Below the pieces are notes generated by a model, which did no database searches, was not told the DNA's origin, and was given only the letters and a program-made list of their open reading frames with translations. From the NCBI RefSeq assembly GCF_001274775.1, contig NZ_LGUE01000004.1:170163-234162 (forward strand): 64,000 nucleotides of DNA, read 5' to 3'. Position 1 is the stretch's first letter; each line of letters starts with the position of its first letter. This document shows positions 8,009 to 17,486 of this stretch, in pieces. This stretch comes from Rossellomorea marisflavi. Lineage in GTDB: Bacteria; Bacillota; Bacilli; Bacillales; Bacillaceae_B. The position numbers were made by a program, and so were the translations under genes.

Positions 8009-9493
8009 TTATCGATTGACACCAATGACGGCTTCAATGTAAATGGACGGATTCATCAATCCATCCACCGCAATATTCACATACTCCTGTACACCTTGTG
8101 CTCCGAGTCCAAGGAAGATGGTGAGGGCGGTGAGGATACTGATCGGCCACATGAGGCCTTTGATACTTCCTTTTTCTTTTTCCTCGGTCAGCTCGGTATC
8201 TCCAAGGAACCCGTTCATGAAGATCTTCATGATGGAGTACAGGACCATGAGACTGGTCAACAGACCGATGCCACCGAGCCAGAAGTACCCTGCCTCAAAT
8301 GTCCCCTTCGTGATGAGGACTTTCCCCAGGAACCCTCCGAATGGCGGAATCCCTGCAAGGGACAATGCGGCAATGAAGAACATCCAACCGAACAATGGAT
8401 GAAGCGTGATGAGTCCGCTGATGTTCCTGAGCTTGCTTGTTCCAGTCAAGTGGATGATCGTCCACCCTAACAAGAAGATCAGGGCCTTCACGATCATATC
8501 GTGAATGAGATAAAAGATGGATCCTGTCATTCCGTTTGGATTGAACGAAGCCAGACCCGCCAGGATGAATCCGACACCGACGATGACGTTATACGTCAGG
8601 ATCTTCTTGATATCCCAGTAGGCGACGGCCCCTATCGCCCCGGACAGCATGGTGAGGGCTGCAAGGATGCCGATGAGGAGATGGGTCACCTGGGGCTCAT
8701 GATAGAACACAAGGGTGAACATCCGGATGATGGCGTAGATTCCCACTTTCGTCAAAAGGGCGGCGAATACGGCTGACACGGCCGTCGGTGGTGCTCCGTA
8801 TGAACCAGGGAGCCAGAAGAACAGGAATAGACCGGCCTTCAGGCTGAACACTGTGAGCAGGACGATGGCGATCGTTGTGATCAGCCCATCCTGCCCCGCT
8901 TCTTCCACCCGCAGGGATAGATCGGCCATATTCAATGTCCCGAGGGTCGCATAGAGATATGCAATCCCGACGAGGAACAAGAAAGACGAGATGATGTTGA
9001 TGAGGATGTATTTCAAACTTTCCCTGAGCTGCACCCTCTCCCCTCCAAGGGAGATCAGCACATACGAAGCGACAAGCATCACTTCAAAGCAGACAAACAG
9101 GTTAAAGATATCCCCCGTCAAAAATGACCCGTTCACCCCGGTGATCAGGAACAGGAATAGCGGATAGAAGTAATGCTCTTCCCTGCTCCTCCCGATCGAC
9201 CGGAAGGAATAAAAGAGACAGCATAGGGCGACGATCCCGGAAATCAAAAGCAGGAGCGCCGAAAGCATATCCGCTACCATCGTGACACCGAATGGGGCTT
9301 CCCACCCGCCCAACTGAAGGGACTGTGGACCGTTCACTTTGATTTGCTCCATCAGTACGAAGGAGACGGCAATCGATGCCACGAGGGCTATGACCCCGAG
9401 GAACCGCTGAAACGGTATGTTTTTTCTGAATATCACCATCACCATCCCCGCGATGATCGGGATGATGATGGGCAATATGATTACATTATTCAT
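8009..9493 (-). CDS. mrpD: Na+/H+ antiporter subunit MrpD
   Basis: This large subunit (494 residues, about 14 helices) is homologous to the proton-pumping NuoM/NuoN subunits of complex I. It has the conserved 'FNLFVCFEVMLVASYVLI' helix with its key glutamate, and the lysine helix in 'LKAGLFLFFWLPGSYGAPPTAVSAV'. It is a candidate proton/sodium channel subunit. I chose the ATG at 9493 (AGAGG 8 nt upstream) over the ATG two codons earlier. It overlaps the end of mrpC by 8 bp. Confidence 0.94.
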   Translation of the reverse strand: MNNVIILPIIIPIIAGMVMVIFRKNIPFQRFLGVIALVASIAVSFVLMEQIKVNGPQSLQLGGWEAPFGVTMVADMLSALLLLISGIVALCCLFYSFRSIGRSREEHYFYPLFLFLITGVNGSFLTGDIFNLFVCFEVMLVASYVLISLGGERVQLRESLKYILINIISSFLFLVGIAYLYATLGTLNMADLSLRVEEAGQDGLITTIAIVLLTVFSLKAGLFLFFWLPGSYGAPPTAVSAVFAALLTKVGIYAIIRMFTLVFYHEPQVTHLLIGILAALTMLSGAIGAVAYWDIKKILTYNVIVGVGFILAGLASFNPNGMTGSIFYLIHDMIVKALIFLLGWTIIHLTGTSKLRNISGLITLHPLFGWMFFIAALSLAGIPPFGGFLGKVLITKGTFEAGYFWLGGIGLLTSLMVLYSIMKIFMNGFLGDTELTEEKEKGSIKGLMWPISILTALTIFLGLGAQGVQEYVNIAVDGLMNPSIYIEAVIGVNR

Positions 9494-9824
9494 TCTCATA
9501 ACCTCTCATCTGTTCTGTGTCATCGGTGCCTAGCACTTTGTAGGCACGGTAGCTCAACACCAGAAATAGGGCCGTCGTAGCGAAGTTGATCACGATCGCC
9601 GTCAACAGGAGGGCCTGAGGCAGTGAGTCCGCATAGGTGAGGGATTTGATCCCGAGAAGGGGCGGTCCACCTTTCTTCAGCCCTCCCATGGTGATGATCA
9701 ACAGGTTCACGGCATGGCCCAGGATCGAAGTGCCCAAAATGATCCGCAGAAGCGTCTTTGTCAAAATCAAATAGATTCCAATGGCAAAAAGGATACCGAC
9801 AACAATGGACATCAGTGTTTCCAT
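9486..9824 (-). CDS. mrpC: Na+/H+ antiporter subunit MrpC
   Basis: The 112-residue, three-helix protein is homologous to complex I NuoK. It shows 'GTSILGHAVNLLIITMGG' and 'DSLPQALLLTAIVINFATTALFL', the conserved MrpC pattern. GGGGGATG precedes the ATG. The start codon shares one base with the end of mrpB, so the two are translationally coupled. Confidence 0.94.
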   Translation of the reverse strand: METLMSIVVGILFAIGIYLILTKTLLRIILGTSILGHAVNLLIITMGGLKKGGPPLLGIKSLTYADSLPQALLLTAIVINFATTALFLVLSYRAYKVLGTDDTEQMRGYENE

Positions 9825-10249
9825 CAGCGATCATCCCCCATACTCAGTATGATCGTCATGGACGTCCCGATGACGGCGAGGGCAACACCTATATCAAATA
9901 GGACCGCAGTGGCGAGCTCCGTCTTCCCGAAGATGGGAAGGTCGAAGTAATCATAGGTCTGGAACAGGAACGGCTTATCGAATACCATCCCACCGACACC
10001 CGTCAGGACAGCGATAAGGACACCGACGGCAGACAGGACCTTAAAATCGACAGGCAGGTTGCGACGGACCGATTCCATATCGAAGGTGAGGAAAAGGAGG
10101 ATCAAGGCTGACGAAAACGCCAGACCGCCGATGAATCCGCCACCGGGGTGATGATGGCCGGAAATGAATAAGTTAATGGCGAAGGCCAGGATGATGACGA
10201 TGGCCACCCTGGTGACATTCTTGATGATGATATCATTTGGCTTTTTCAT
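9824..10249 (-). CDS. mrpB: Na+/H+ antiporter subunit MrpB
   Basis: The 141-residue membrane protein has four helices and the MrpB motif 'FISGHHHPGGGFIGGLAFSSA', shared with the C-terminal MrpB-like domain family. GAGGAGGGG precedes the ATG at 10249. The start overlaps the 3' end of mrpA by 17 bp. It is one of seven subunits all required for antiport in the family. Confidence 0.94.
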   Translation of the reverse strand: MKKPNDIIIKNVTRVAIVIILAFAINLFISGHHHPGGGFIGGLAFSSALILLFLTFDMESVRRNLPVDFKVLSAVGVLIAVLTGVGGMVFDKPFLFQTYDYFDLPIFGKTELATAVLFDIGVALAVIGTSMTIILSMGDDR

Positions 10250-12644
10250 TCTTATCCCCTCCTCCCCTCATTTTGATCAGTGTGTAAACACCCAGCCCGG
10301 CAATCGATAGAACCAGGATTTCAAGCATCGTATCAATCCCCCTGAAATCGACCAGGATCGCATTGACGATGTTTTTTGCACCAGCGATTTCATACGAATT
10401 CTCATAGTAGCTCGAGATGGAATCAAACATTCGTGTACCGTTAGCAGAGAGGGCAACCAGGGTCACGACCACTCCCGATAAAATGGCGATGACGGCGTTC
10501 GTCAGCTTGAATGGGATCTTGCTTACTTCCTTCTTCAGCTGAGGAAGATGGTAGAAGCATAACAGGAAGAGCGTCGTCGTAACGGTTTCCACCACCAGCT
10601 GAGTGAGGGCAAGATCCGGCGCCCTGAACAAGACGAATAGGAATGATACGAGGAACCCTAGGGCCCCTACGGAAACGACAGCTGTGAGCCTCGTTTTGGC
10701 AAACAGGACCGATAGTCCAGACAGGACCAGGATCACCACAAACCCTGCTTCATAAATCGTGATCGGACTGTCGTTCGATGTATCAAGGATAAACCCTCCG
10801 GTAAGGAAAAGGGAGCCTCCCACCATCAGGATGAAGAACACGAAGATATAAACAAGATAATCCCTCAAGAACCCTGTCATATAGCGATCCGTCACAGCAC
10901 CTGAGACTTTCTCCATCTTCTCGATCCCGACATTGTAGGCGTTATTCAGCGTCAGGGCCTGCGGATATTTCAAGTATAGACGGAACCATTTTCGAAGCGT
11001 CTTGTAAAGCATGATACCGAAGACGATGACGCCAAAGGTCATGAACAGCTCCATATTGAATCCATGCCATGCGCTGATTTCTTTCAGCTTGATGGTTTCA
11101 TGAAGCTCGGGAAGGATGGCGTTGAAAGCGGGTTTGTATAGATAATCCCCCATCACATTCGGTACGAAGAATGAGATGATAACTATCAGAGCCAGGATAA
11201 CCGGACTCAATAGCAACCCGAATGGCGCTTCATGTAAGACCTTCCCTTTCTTCGCGAGCTTGTTGCGCCCGCCGAATGTCTTGAATACAAGGATCATGCA
11301 GTATACAAAGGTGAAGACACTGGCCACCCAGCCGATGATCGGGATGAGGAGGCCGATGAACCCGACATTGAAAATCGACAGCTCCGACGCTTTCACCAAG
11401 GCAGTGAAGAACATTTCTTTACTGAGGAAGCCATTGAACGGCGGAAGGCCCGCCATGGCAAAACTACCGATTACAGTCAACGTAAAGGAAATCGGCATGA
11501 ATCGTACGAGCCCTCCAAGTTTCCGGATATCACGGGTACCGGTTTCGTGGTCGATTATACCGATTACCATGAAGAGGGCACCTTTGAATGTGGAGTGATT
11601 CACCATATGGAAGATCGCCGCGAATATGGCCGTCCCATAGACGGTGGATTCATCCCCATACCCGAAATAAAGGGCTGCGGAACCGAGCCCGAGCATGCTC
11701 ATGATCATGCCAAGCTGACTGATCGTCGAATACGCAAGGAGTGCTTTGAGGTCCGTCTGGCGCACGGCGTTGACCGAGCCATAGAGGAGTGTGATGAGGC
11801 CGACCCCGGATACGATCCAGAACCATTCGGCCGATCCCCCAAAGAAAGCTGTGAAGCGGGCGACGAGATAGATACCGGCTTTGACCATGGTCGCTGAATG
11901 GAGATAGGCACTGATGGGTGTCGGTGCTTCCATGGCGTCCGGAAGCCAGATGCTGAAAGGAAATTGGGCGGATTTCGTAAATGCTCCCAACAGAATCAAT
12001 ATCATGGCAGGAAGGAAGAGTGGGTGATCCTGAAGGCCATTGGCCTGTGACAGGATGTCCCTTATACTGTTTGTTCCTGTCATCATGCTGATCATGATGA
12101 GGCCCGCAAGCATGGCGAGTCCGCCGAACACGGTGATGAGCATGGACTTCTGTGCTCCGTAGCGTGAACGCTCCCGTTCATACCAGTACGCGATGAGGAG
12201 CAATGAGGATATACTCGTCATTTCCCAGAACACATACAGGACATAGATATTATCCGAGAACACCAGACCGAGCATGGCTCCCATGAAGAGGAGCAGATAC
12301 ACATAGAAGTTGTGTAGCGCTTCACGGTGCTTCGACATATAGTAAATGGAATAAAAGATGACCAAGCTTCCGATCCCGGTGATCAGAAGGCCGAATAGAA
12401 GGCTGAGGCCATCGACGGTGAGGACAAAGTCGATATCGTACGCAGGAATCCATGATACAGATGCTTCATACGTATTTCCGGCTGCGAGATTGGGGATAAA
12501 GGTTAATAGGTAGATGAAGACCAGAAGTGGAACAACAAGAACGAACCAGCCGGTATGGATCTTCGGTGAAACCAGTTTATAGATGAATGGAACCAAGATG
12601 GCGAACAGAATCGGGAGCAAGACGGCTAGATGGATCCAAGACAA
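10233..12644 (-). CDS. mrpA: Na+/H+ antiporter subunit MrpA
   Basis: This is the largest Mrp subunit (803 residues; B. subtilis MrpA is about the same size), homologous to NuoL. It has the 'NIYVLYVFWEMTSISSLLLIAYWY' helix with its essential glutamate, the lysine helix 'TKSAQFPFSIWLPDAMEAPTPISAYLHSATMVKAG', and a C-terminal MrpB-like domain. The start is a TTG at 12644 with AAGGAGG 7 nt upstream. A longer in-frame reading from 12755 adds residues without homology and runs into the divergent promoter. It is the first gene of the operon; the KdpD-like gene is divergent. Confidence 0.94.
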   Translation of the reverse strand: MSWIHLAVLLPILFAILVPFIYKLVSPKIHTGWFVLVVPLLVFIYLLTFIPNLAAGNTYEASVSWIPAYDIDFVLTVDGLSLLFGLLITGIGSLVIFYSIYYMSKHREALHNFYVYLLLFMGAMLGLVFSDNIYVLYVFWEMTSISSLLLIAYWYERERSRYGAQKSMLITVFGGLAMLAGLIMISMMTGTNSIRDILSQANGLQDHPLFLPAMILILLGAFTKSAQFPFSIWLPDAMEAPTPISAYLHSATMVKAGIYLVARFTAFFGGSAEWFWIVSGVGLITLLYGSVNAVRQTDLKALLAYSTISQLGMIMSMLGLGSAALYFGYGDESTVYGTAIFAAIFHMVNHSTFKGALFMVIGIIDHETGTRDIRKLGGLVRFMPISFTLTVIGSFAMAGLPPFNGFLSKEMFFTALVKASELSIFNVGFIGLLIPIIGWVASVFTFVYCMILVFKTFGGRNKLAKKGKVLHEAPFGLLLSPVILALIVIISFFVPNVMGDYLYKPAFNAILPELHETIKLKEISAWHGFNMELFMTFGVIVFGIMLYKTLRKWFRLYLKYPQALTLNNAYNVGIEKMEKVSGAVTDRYMTGFLRDYLVYIFVFFILMVGGSLFLTGGFILDTSNDSPITIYEAGFVVILVLSGLSVLFAKTRLTAVVSVGALGFLVSFLFVLFRAPDLALTQLVVETVTTTLFLLCFYHLPQLKKEVSKIPFKLTNAVIAILSGVVVTLVALSANGTRMFDSISSYYENSYEIAGAKNIVNAILVDFRGIDTMLEILVLSIAGLGVYTLIKMRGGGDKNEKAK

Positions 12645-12723
12645 GTGAGCCCCTCCTTTTTGAATAATTTTCAACAATCCATTTCTTAATCTTTCGGAAC
12701 TTCTAGATATAGTAAGAAATCCA

Positions 12724-12752
12724 TTGACGACTATTATGGCATGCGTTATAGT
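12724..12752 (+). promoter_or_regulatory. Promoter of the KdpD-like gene
   Basis: TTGACG (12724-12729) and TATAGT (12747-12752) are separated by 17 bp, in the divergent region between mrpA and the KdpD-like gene. Confidence 0.65.
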
Positions 12753-12809
12753 CATACATAGTTTGAAGATAGCAAGGGAAATTCACACAGCTTCGAGGTG
12801 AAAATAATC

Positions 12810-13502
12810 ATGAAACCAATAAAAGAACGGATGGATGAAAGCATCCTTGTATGTGTCTATTACGGACCGAACGGGGAGCGCCTCATCCAGCGCGGATGCA
12901 AGATCGCCAATATGATGAAATGCCCTCTTTACATCCTCACCGTAGATCCGAAACCCTTCGATGAACTGGATGCTGAGAAGTCGGCCTACATTTCCCAGTG
13001 GAAAGAACTAGCCGAGAAGCATAATGCCGATGCCTTCATCATAAAAGATAATGAAAAACGCCCGATTTCAAAGGTGATCGCCGAAGTATCAAGGGAGCGG
13101 AACATCACCCAGATCATCCTTGGACAGACTGCCCAGAGCCGCTGGGAACAAATCGCGAAAGGCTCCATCATCAATTCGTTGCTGCGGGAAGTCCCATTTG
13201 TGGACCTTCACATCATTTCAGTGTCCCGCGCCCTCAAGAATCCTGATGGACACTTTGAAAAAGGCTGCCGTGCTTATCTCGTGGAAGAAGATGATCAATA
13301 CCGTCTTACGTTCAAGCACACAAAGGCCATGCGCTATGAAGGAATCTTCTTCAAGGAATCAGGGACCGATTTCAATAATGGGCTTTTCAAGTTCATGAAA
13401 GACCGGGAAACGCTCCAGGTTCAAGTAGAAGAAGGAATCGTCAAAGACTTGACGAATGTTTCCGTACAACCGAATGATTCCGAAGATGACGACTATCTAT
13501 AA
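12810..13502 (+). CDS. KdpD-like universal stress domain protein
   Basis: The N-terminal 140 residues match the universal-stress (Usp) domain found inside KdpD sensor kinases: 'ESILVCVYYGPNGERLIQRG', 'PLYILTVDP', and the nucleotide-loop-like 'ILGQTAQSRWEQIAKGSII'. There is no histidine-kinase or membrane part, so this is a free-standing cytoplasmic protein (230 residues). The last 80 residues are not recognised. I use the ATG at 12810 (GAGGTG 9 nt upstream) rather than the GTG at 12798. It is divergent from mrpA, which suggests a role in K+/Na+ homeostasis, possibly nucleotide sensing; this is inference. Confidence 0.82.
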   Translation: MKPIKERMDESILVCVYYGPNGERLIQRGCKIANMMKCPLYILTVDPKPFDELDAEKSAYISQWKELAEKHNADAFIIKDNEKRPISKVIAEVSRERNITQIILGQTAQSRWEQIAKGSIINSLLREVPFVDLHIISVSRALKNPDGHFEKGCRAYLVEEDDQYRLTFKHTKAMRYEGIFFKESGTDFNNGLFKFMKDRETLQVQVEEGIVKDLTNVSVQPNDSEDDDYL

Positions 13503-13512
13503 TTTCAACGCG

Positions 13513-13543
13513 AACCTCCACCTTGATGGGTGGGGGTTTTTCT
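13513..13543 (+). terminator. Rho-independent terminator
   Basis: AACCTCCACC pairs with GGTGGGGGTT (one G-U pair) around TTGAT, followed by TTTTT, directly after the KdpD-like gene. Confidence 0.8.
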
Positions 13544-13551
13544 TATGCTTT

Positions 13552-14115
13552 TTACAGGTTCACATCCACTTTCACCAGACGGAGTTCGTCCTGATGAATC
13601 CCGATGTATCGTAAGGTTTCCGACGAAGAATGGTGATGAAAGGTTTTCATGAGGATGGAAATGGCGATGCCTTTCCTGTATGCATGATATCCGAATGTTT
13701 TCCGTAGGGTATGGGTGCCGATCTTCCCTGGTATCCCCACTTCTTTTGCGGCCTTGTTTATGATGCGATACGCCTGCTGTCTGGTTATGGCCTGAGCGTG
13801 TTTCTTTGACTTAAAAAGAAAATCCTCAGGTGAAAAGTCAAGGGGACCGAGATACGCCTGCAGTTCTTCCTGAATCTTTCCGTTCAGATAGAAAGCACCT
13901 TCCTCTTCACTTTTGGAGTCCTTTAGACATAAGAACTCCTTCCCTTTCCCTTCTTCCCAGACGTCAGCAATCTTCAATGACAGCAGATCACTGATTCGTA
14001 TTCCCGTATTGATCCCGAACACGAACAGGAGCAAATCCCGCTGGGACTGCGTTCGCAGGATATCCTTGATGGCATTGATGTTTTCAATATCCCTGATGGG
14101 ATCGACATATTCCAT
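13552..14115 (-). CDS. Short tyrosine recombinase (catalytic domain only)
   Basis: The 187-residue product is a compact phage-integrase/XerC-type catalytic domain. The first catalytic arginine lies in 'NTGIRISDLLSLKIADV', the H-x-x-R box in 'GTHTLRKTFGYHA', and the late histidine and nucleophilic tyrosine in 'HHHSSSETLRYIGI'. The usual N-terminal core-binding (SAM-like) domain is missing, so the protein is about half the standard length. Similar short integrases of unknown role exist in Bacillus (YoeC type, by recall). There are no phage or island genes beside it and I see no attachment repeats. The upstream 250 bp are AT-rich. Confidence 0.85.
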   Translation of the reverse strand: MEYVDPIRDIENINAIKDILRTQSQRDLLLFVFGINTGIRISDLLSLKIADVWEEGKGKEFLCLKDSKSEEEGAFYLNGKIQEELQAYLGPLDFSPEDFLFKSKKHAQAITRQQAYRIINKAAKEVGIPGKIGTHTLRKTFGYHAYRKGIAISILMKTFHHHSSSETLRYIGIHQDELRLVKVDVNL

Positions 14116-14350
14116 CCAGAACCCTCCCCACTAATGTAACTTAAATAAATCGTAACATAGATTATGTAACATAACAATGAATAAACGTTGAACATTCTGA
14201 TGTGTGTCAGCTCATTCTTGTCCACACTGGTACCGGTAGTTTTCTCATAAAAAGCAAGGACGATACTTTCGTCTGGTTTGCTTCAATCTTATGTAACATT
14301 TGAACAAAATTCCCCTTTTTCCAAGCATTAAAACGTTCCATCCACACATG

Positions 14351-14382
14351 AAAAAAATCCGCCAGGACTTCAGGCGGATTTC
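14351..14382 (-). terminator. Terminator of the thiM-thiE unit
   Basis: On the minus strand AAATCCGCC pairs with GGCGGATTT and is followed by a run of T, directly after the thiE stop codon. Confidence 0.85.
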
Positions 14383-14390
14383 ATTATTTT

Positions 14391-15059
14391 TTATTGATTC
14401 GCACATCCGGAATGAACCGCTTGATTCAATCGAATGGCTGCATCCTCCACGTCTTCAGACCCGGAGATGGCCGAAATGACCGATACACCATCCGCTCCAG
14501 CCTCCATCACGGCAGCCGCATTCGTTGACGTGATCCCTCCGATTCCGACCAAGGGAATGGAGAATCCATGTTCTCTGAATTGCCGGATGATGGCGGTCCC
14601 CTTCACGCTTTCGGCATCGTCCTTCGAGCTTGTCGGGTAGATGGGGCCTAGTCCGAGGTAATCAGCACCGTCCTTGATGGCACGCTCCGCTTCCTCGATT
14701 GTGTGGGCAGAAACCCCCACCCATTTGTCAGCTCCAATTCGCTTCCTTACGATGGAGGCCGCTTCATCCTCCTGCCCGATATGGACTCCATCTGCATCAA
14801 TCTCCATAGCAAGGTCGATGTCATCATTGACGATAAAGGGGATGTTCGCCTCCTTGCATACCTGTTGGAGTGCTGTCGCAAGCTTTTTCTTCTGAGTACC
14901 TGAGAGGGCCCCCTGCCCTTTCTCACGGAATTGGAAGAGAGAAATCCCTCCGCGGATCGCTTCTTCCAGAATGTTCACGGGATCCCGGTGACAGTTGGGG
15001 CTGCCCATGATGAAATACAGCTTCAATGCATCTTTGATTGCGGATGTCTTCTCTTGCAT
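14391..15059 (-). CDS. thiE: Thiamine-phosphate synthase
   Basis: The enzyme joins HMP pyrophosphate and HET (thiazole) phosphate to make thiamine phosphate. Visible motifs are 'LFQFREKG', 'FIVNDDIDLAMEIDADGVHIGQED', 'GVSAHTIEEA', 'DYLGLGPIYPTSSK' and 'PLVGIGGIT', all typical of ThiE. The ATG at 15059 has AAAGGGGG 7 nt upstream and shares one base with the thiM stop codon (TGATG), so translation is coupled. The length, 222 residues, is normal. Confidence 0.95.
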   Translation of the reverse strand: MQEKTSAIKDALKLYFIMGSPNCHRDPVNILEEAIRGGISLFQFREKGQGALSGTQKKKLATALQQVCKEANIPFIVNDDIDLAMEIDADGVHIGQEDEAASIVRKRIGADKWVGVSAHTIEEAERAIKDGADYLGLGPIYPTSSKDDAESVKGTAIIRQFREHGFSIPLVGIGGITSTNAAAVMEAGADGVSVISAISGSEDVEDAAIRLNQAVHSGCANQ

Positions 15060-15847
15060 CACGCTTCCCCCTTTTCCACCTTGAAGGCTTTCTCATCAAC
15101 AGCCTGAAGCCTGGACAGCTCATCAAGGAATGCGGCGCAGAAGCTGCCTGGCCCATTTGAGTGCCGCTCTGCCTTTTCTGCTGCAACCCCGTAGGAGGCA
15201 ACGGCAGCGACCGCACTCTGAAGCGGCTCATGTCCTACGGCTGCGAAAGCCGCGGCAACAGAAGATAATAAGCAACCAGTCCCTGTCACTTGTGTCATGA
15301 TGGGATGACCATTCCGTATACGGTAGACTGTGGACCCGTCCGTCACCACATCCACCTCACCCGTCAAGATGACGATGCAGGAAAACTGACGGGATGCCTT
15401 TACAGCCAATGTGGCCCGGTCTCCATCTCCGTCACCCGAATCGACTCCTCTCATCGTCCATTCCTCTCCAAGGGCGGAGGCAATCTCTCCCGCATTCCCC
15501 CTGATGATGGATACGTCGATCTCTTTGAGGATGGTAGCCGTCATCTCTGTACGGAAGGTCGTGGCCCCCGCACCGACTGGATCGAGGACCACAGGAATCC
15601 CTTTCCTATTCGCCGCTTTGCCAGCCAGAATTATCGACCTTACTACACTTGAAGAAAGGGTCCCGATGTTCAAAACGAGCGCATCGGCAATCCCTGCCAT
15701 TTCTTCCACTTCTTCTTCGGCATACGCCATCACCGGCGATGCCCCGAGGGCCAGAAGACCATTTGCCGTAAAATTGGTCACCACCACATTGGTGATGTTG
15801 TGGACAAGCGGTTGGTCTGTTCGAAGCTTCTCTACTAGTTCAAGCAT
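15059..15847 (-). CDS. thiM: Hydroxyethylthiazole kinase
   Basis: This kinase phosphorylates 4-methyl-5-(2-hydroxyethyl)thiazole, salvaging thiazole for thiamine synthesis. Visible motifs are 'PLVHNITNVVVTNFTANGLLALGASPVM', 'VVLDPVGAGAT', 'IIRGNAGEI' and the anion-hole/catalytic 'VTGTGCLLSSV'. The ATG at 15847 has AGGAG 8 nt upstream; longer in-frame starts lack a good ribosome site. It is followed immediately by thiE and starts 59 bp after selO. No TPP riboswitch (THI box) is visible in the small gap before it or ahead of selO. Confidence 0.95.
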   Translation of the reverse strand: MLELVEKLRTDQPLVHNITNVVVTNFTANGLLALGASPVMAYAEEEVEEMAGIADALVLNIGTLSSSVVRSIILAGKAANRKGIPVVLDPVGAGATTFRTEMTATILKEIDVSIIRGNAGEIASALGEEWTMRGVDSGDGDGDRATLAVKASRQFSCIVILTGEVDVVTDGSTVYRIRNGHPIMTQVTGTGCLLSSVAAAFAAVGHEPLQSAVAAVASYGVAAEKAERHSNGPGSFCAAFLDELSRLQAVDEKAFKVEKGEA

Positions 15848-15906
15848 TCCCATCTCTCCTCTTCTATGTATGAGCCGCCCAGTGCGAAAGGCGGCTGTTT
15901 CAACAA

Positions 15907-17349
15907 TCATGTCCCACAAAATGTGCGGTATGGTCCGTCTTCCGGATTTTGTGGATGTTGATACGCTTCAGGACTTCCCTCATGATCATATGGTTTCGTA
16001 AGCACGTGAAGGAGTGTCGTCAAAACGGACAGGTCTCCTTCCTCCACTGCGGCATCAAGCGCCCGTTCGACCTGATGATTCCTCGGAATCACAGCCGGGT
16101 TATGGTCGCGCATCAGCTTTCTCGCCTCTTCTTCTGACTCCGGCTGTTCATCAAGACGCTCTTCCCATCTCTCCTGCCACTGGGCGAATCCGACCGTACC
16201 AGCAAGGGGATTCCTCTCTTCCCTGTCATGGGTCAGATCAAGAAAAGTATTCGTGTAGTCGGCCCCGTGATTACCCATCATCGTCAGAAGATCTTCGACC
16301 AGCTTTTGATCATCTTCATGCGGATGGAACAAACCGAGCTTCGACCTCATACCGTCCAGCCAGTACGCGTGATAGAGGGACGGATAAGTGGAAAGCGTCT
16401 CCTGTGCAAGCTCAACCGCCTTTTCTTCATTCTCATCAAGGAGAGGCAACAGGCTTTCGGCGAAACGGGCGAGGTTCCATCCTGCAATCGGTGGCTGATT
16501 TCCATACGCGTAGCGCCCCTGCTCATCAATGGAACTGAAGACTGTTTCAGGATTGAATGCATCCATGAACGCACATGGACCATAGTCGATGGTTTCTCCA
16601 CTGATCGCCATATTATCCGTATTCATGACCCCATGGATGAACCCTACAAGCTGCCACTTGGCAATCAGTGATGCCTGGGCGTCCATCACCTGTTCAAGGA
16701 GGGAAAGATAAGGCTGGTCTGTCCCCTTCACACCCGGATAATGTCTGTCGATCGTATAATCCGCGAGGGCTCGCAAGTCTTCCAGGCTCCCCGCTTTGGC
16801 GGCCAGTTGGAAGGTTCCCACCCGGATATGGCTGGATGCGACCCTTGTAAGAACGGCTCCATCAAGCAGTCGATCCCTGACGATGTTCTCCCCCGTCTTG
16901 ACGACGGCAAGGCTCCGGGTCGTGGGGATGCCAAGGGCGTGCATCGCCTCACTGATCACATATTCACGAAGCATGGGACCAAGCGCCGCCCTTCCATCTC
17001 CCCCGCGTGAGTAGGGGGTACGCCCGGCACCTTTGAGCTGTATGTCCACCCGGTTCCCTCCAGGGGTCACTTGTTCACCAAGGAGGACGGCACGGCCATC
17101 ACCCAGTCTGTTGAAATACCCGAATTGATGCCCTCCGTAAGCCTGGGCAAGGGGGTGTCCTCCATCCGGCACACGATTTCCTGCATAGACGTCCACATCC
17201 TGATCGGTAATGCCAAGGGATCTGGCAAGCTCTTCATTGAAGATCACCCATTCCGGTTTTTCTACAGGAACGGGTTTCATTGAAGAGTAGAAGAATGGGG
17301 GCAACCCCTCATACGTGTTTTCTAGTTTCCAGCCTGACTGATTTGTCAT
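15907..17349 (-). CDS. selO: Protein adenylyltransferase SelO (YdiU family)
   Basis: This is a pseudokinase-fold protein that, in studied members, transfers AMP from ATP to protein hydroxyls. The 480-residue product shows '[23 protein letters not shown]', '[30 protein letters not shown]', '[11 protein letters not shown]' and '[10 protein letters not shown]', the family's nucleotide- and metal-binding blocks. It ends in a conserved 'FCGT' tail with cysteine where some relatives carry selenocysteine. The ATG at 17349 follows AAAGGAG. It lies just upstream of thiM-thiE and may be cotranscribed. Confidence 0.94.
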   Translation of the reverse strand: MTNQSGWKLENTYEGLPPFFYSSMKPVPVEKPEWVIFNEELARSLGITDQDVDVYAGNRVPDGGHPLAQAYGGHQFGYFNRLGDGRAVLLGEQVTPGGNRVDIQLKGAGRTPYSRGGDGRAALGPMLREYVISEAMHALGIPTTRSLAVVKTGENIVRDRLLDGAVLTRVASSHIRVGTFQLAAKAGSLEDLRALADYTIDRHYPGVKGTDQPYLSLLEQVMDAQASLIAKWQLVGFIHGVMNTDNMAISGETIDYGPCAFMDAFNPETVFSSIDEQGRYAYGNQPPIAGWNLARFAESLLPLLDENEEKAVELAQETLSTYPSLYHAYWLDGMRSKLGLFHPHEDDQKLVEDLLTMMGNHGADYTNTFLDLTHDREERNPLAGTVGFAQWQERWEERLDEQPESEEEARKLMRDHNPAVIPRNHQVERALDAAVEEGDLSVLTTLLHVLTKPYDHEGSPEAYQHPQNPEDGPYRTFCGT

Positions 17350-17439
17350 AATGGCTCCTTTCATCTCCAATAGATTTCGTCTTTTGTCCCCATGGTATCA
17401 TATTTTCCGTCCATCCGCCGAAGTGAAGGGATGGGATGG

Positions 17440-17477
17440 GAAAAAGAAAAAGCTGCATCCGATTATGGATGCAGCCT
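17440..17477 (-). terminator. Terminator after htpX
   Basis: On the minus strand GCTGCATCC pairs with GGATGCAGC around a short loop, followed by TTTTTCTTTTT, immediately downstream of the htpX stop codon. Confidence 0.85.
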
Positions 17478-17486
17478 TCATGTTTC

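Noticed and set aside
10233-12755. MrpA starting at 12755
   Set aside because: The extra residues lack homology and would cover the promoter of the divergent gene; the TTG at 12644 has AAGGAGG at the right distance and gives the usual family length.
14116-17460. A TPP (THI-box) riboswitch controlling thiM-thiE
   Set aside because: Neither the 59 bp before thiM nor the region ahead of selO shows the CUGAGA-type core; thiamine control by riboswitch is not supported here.
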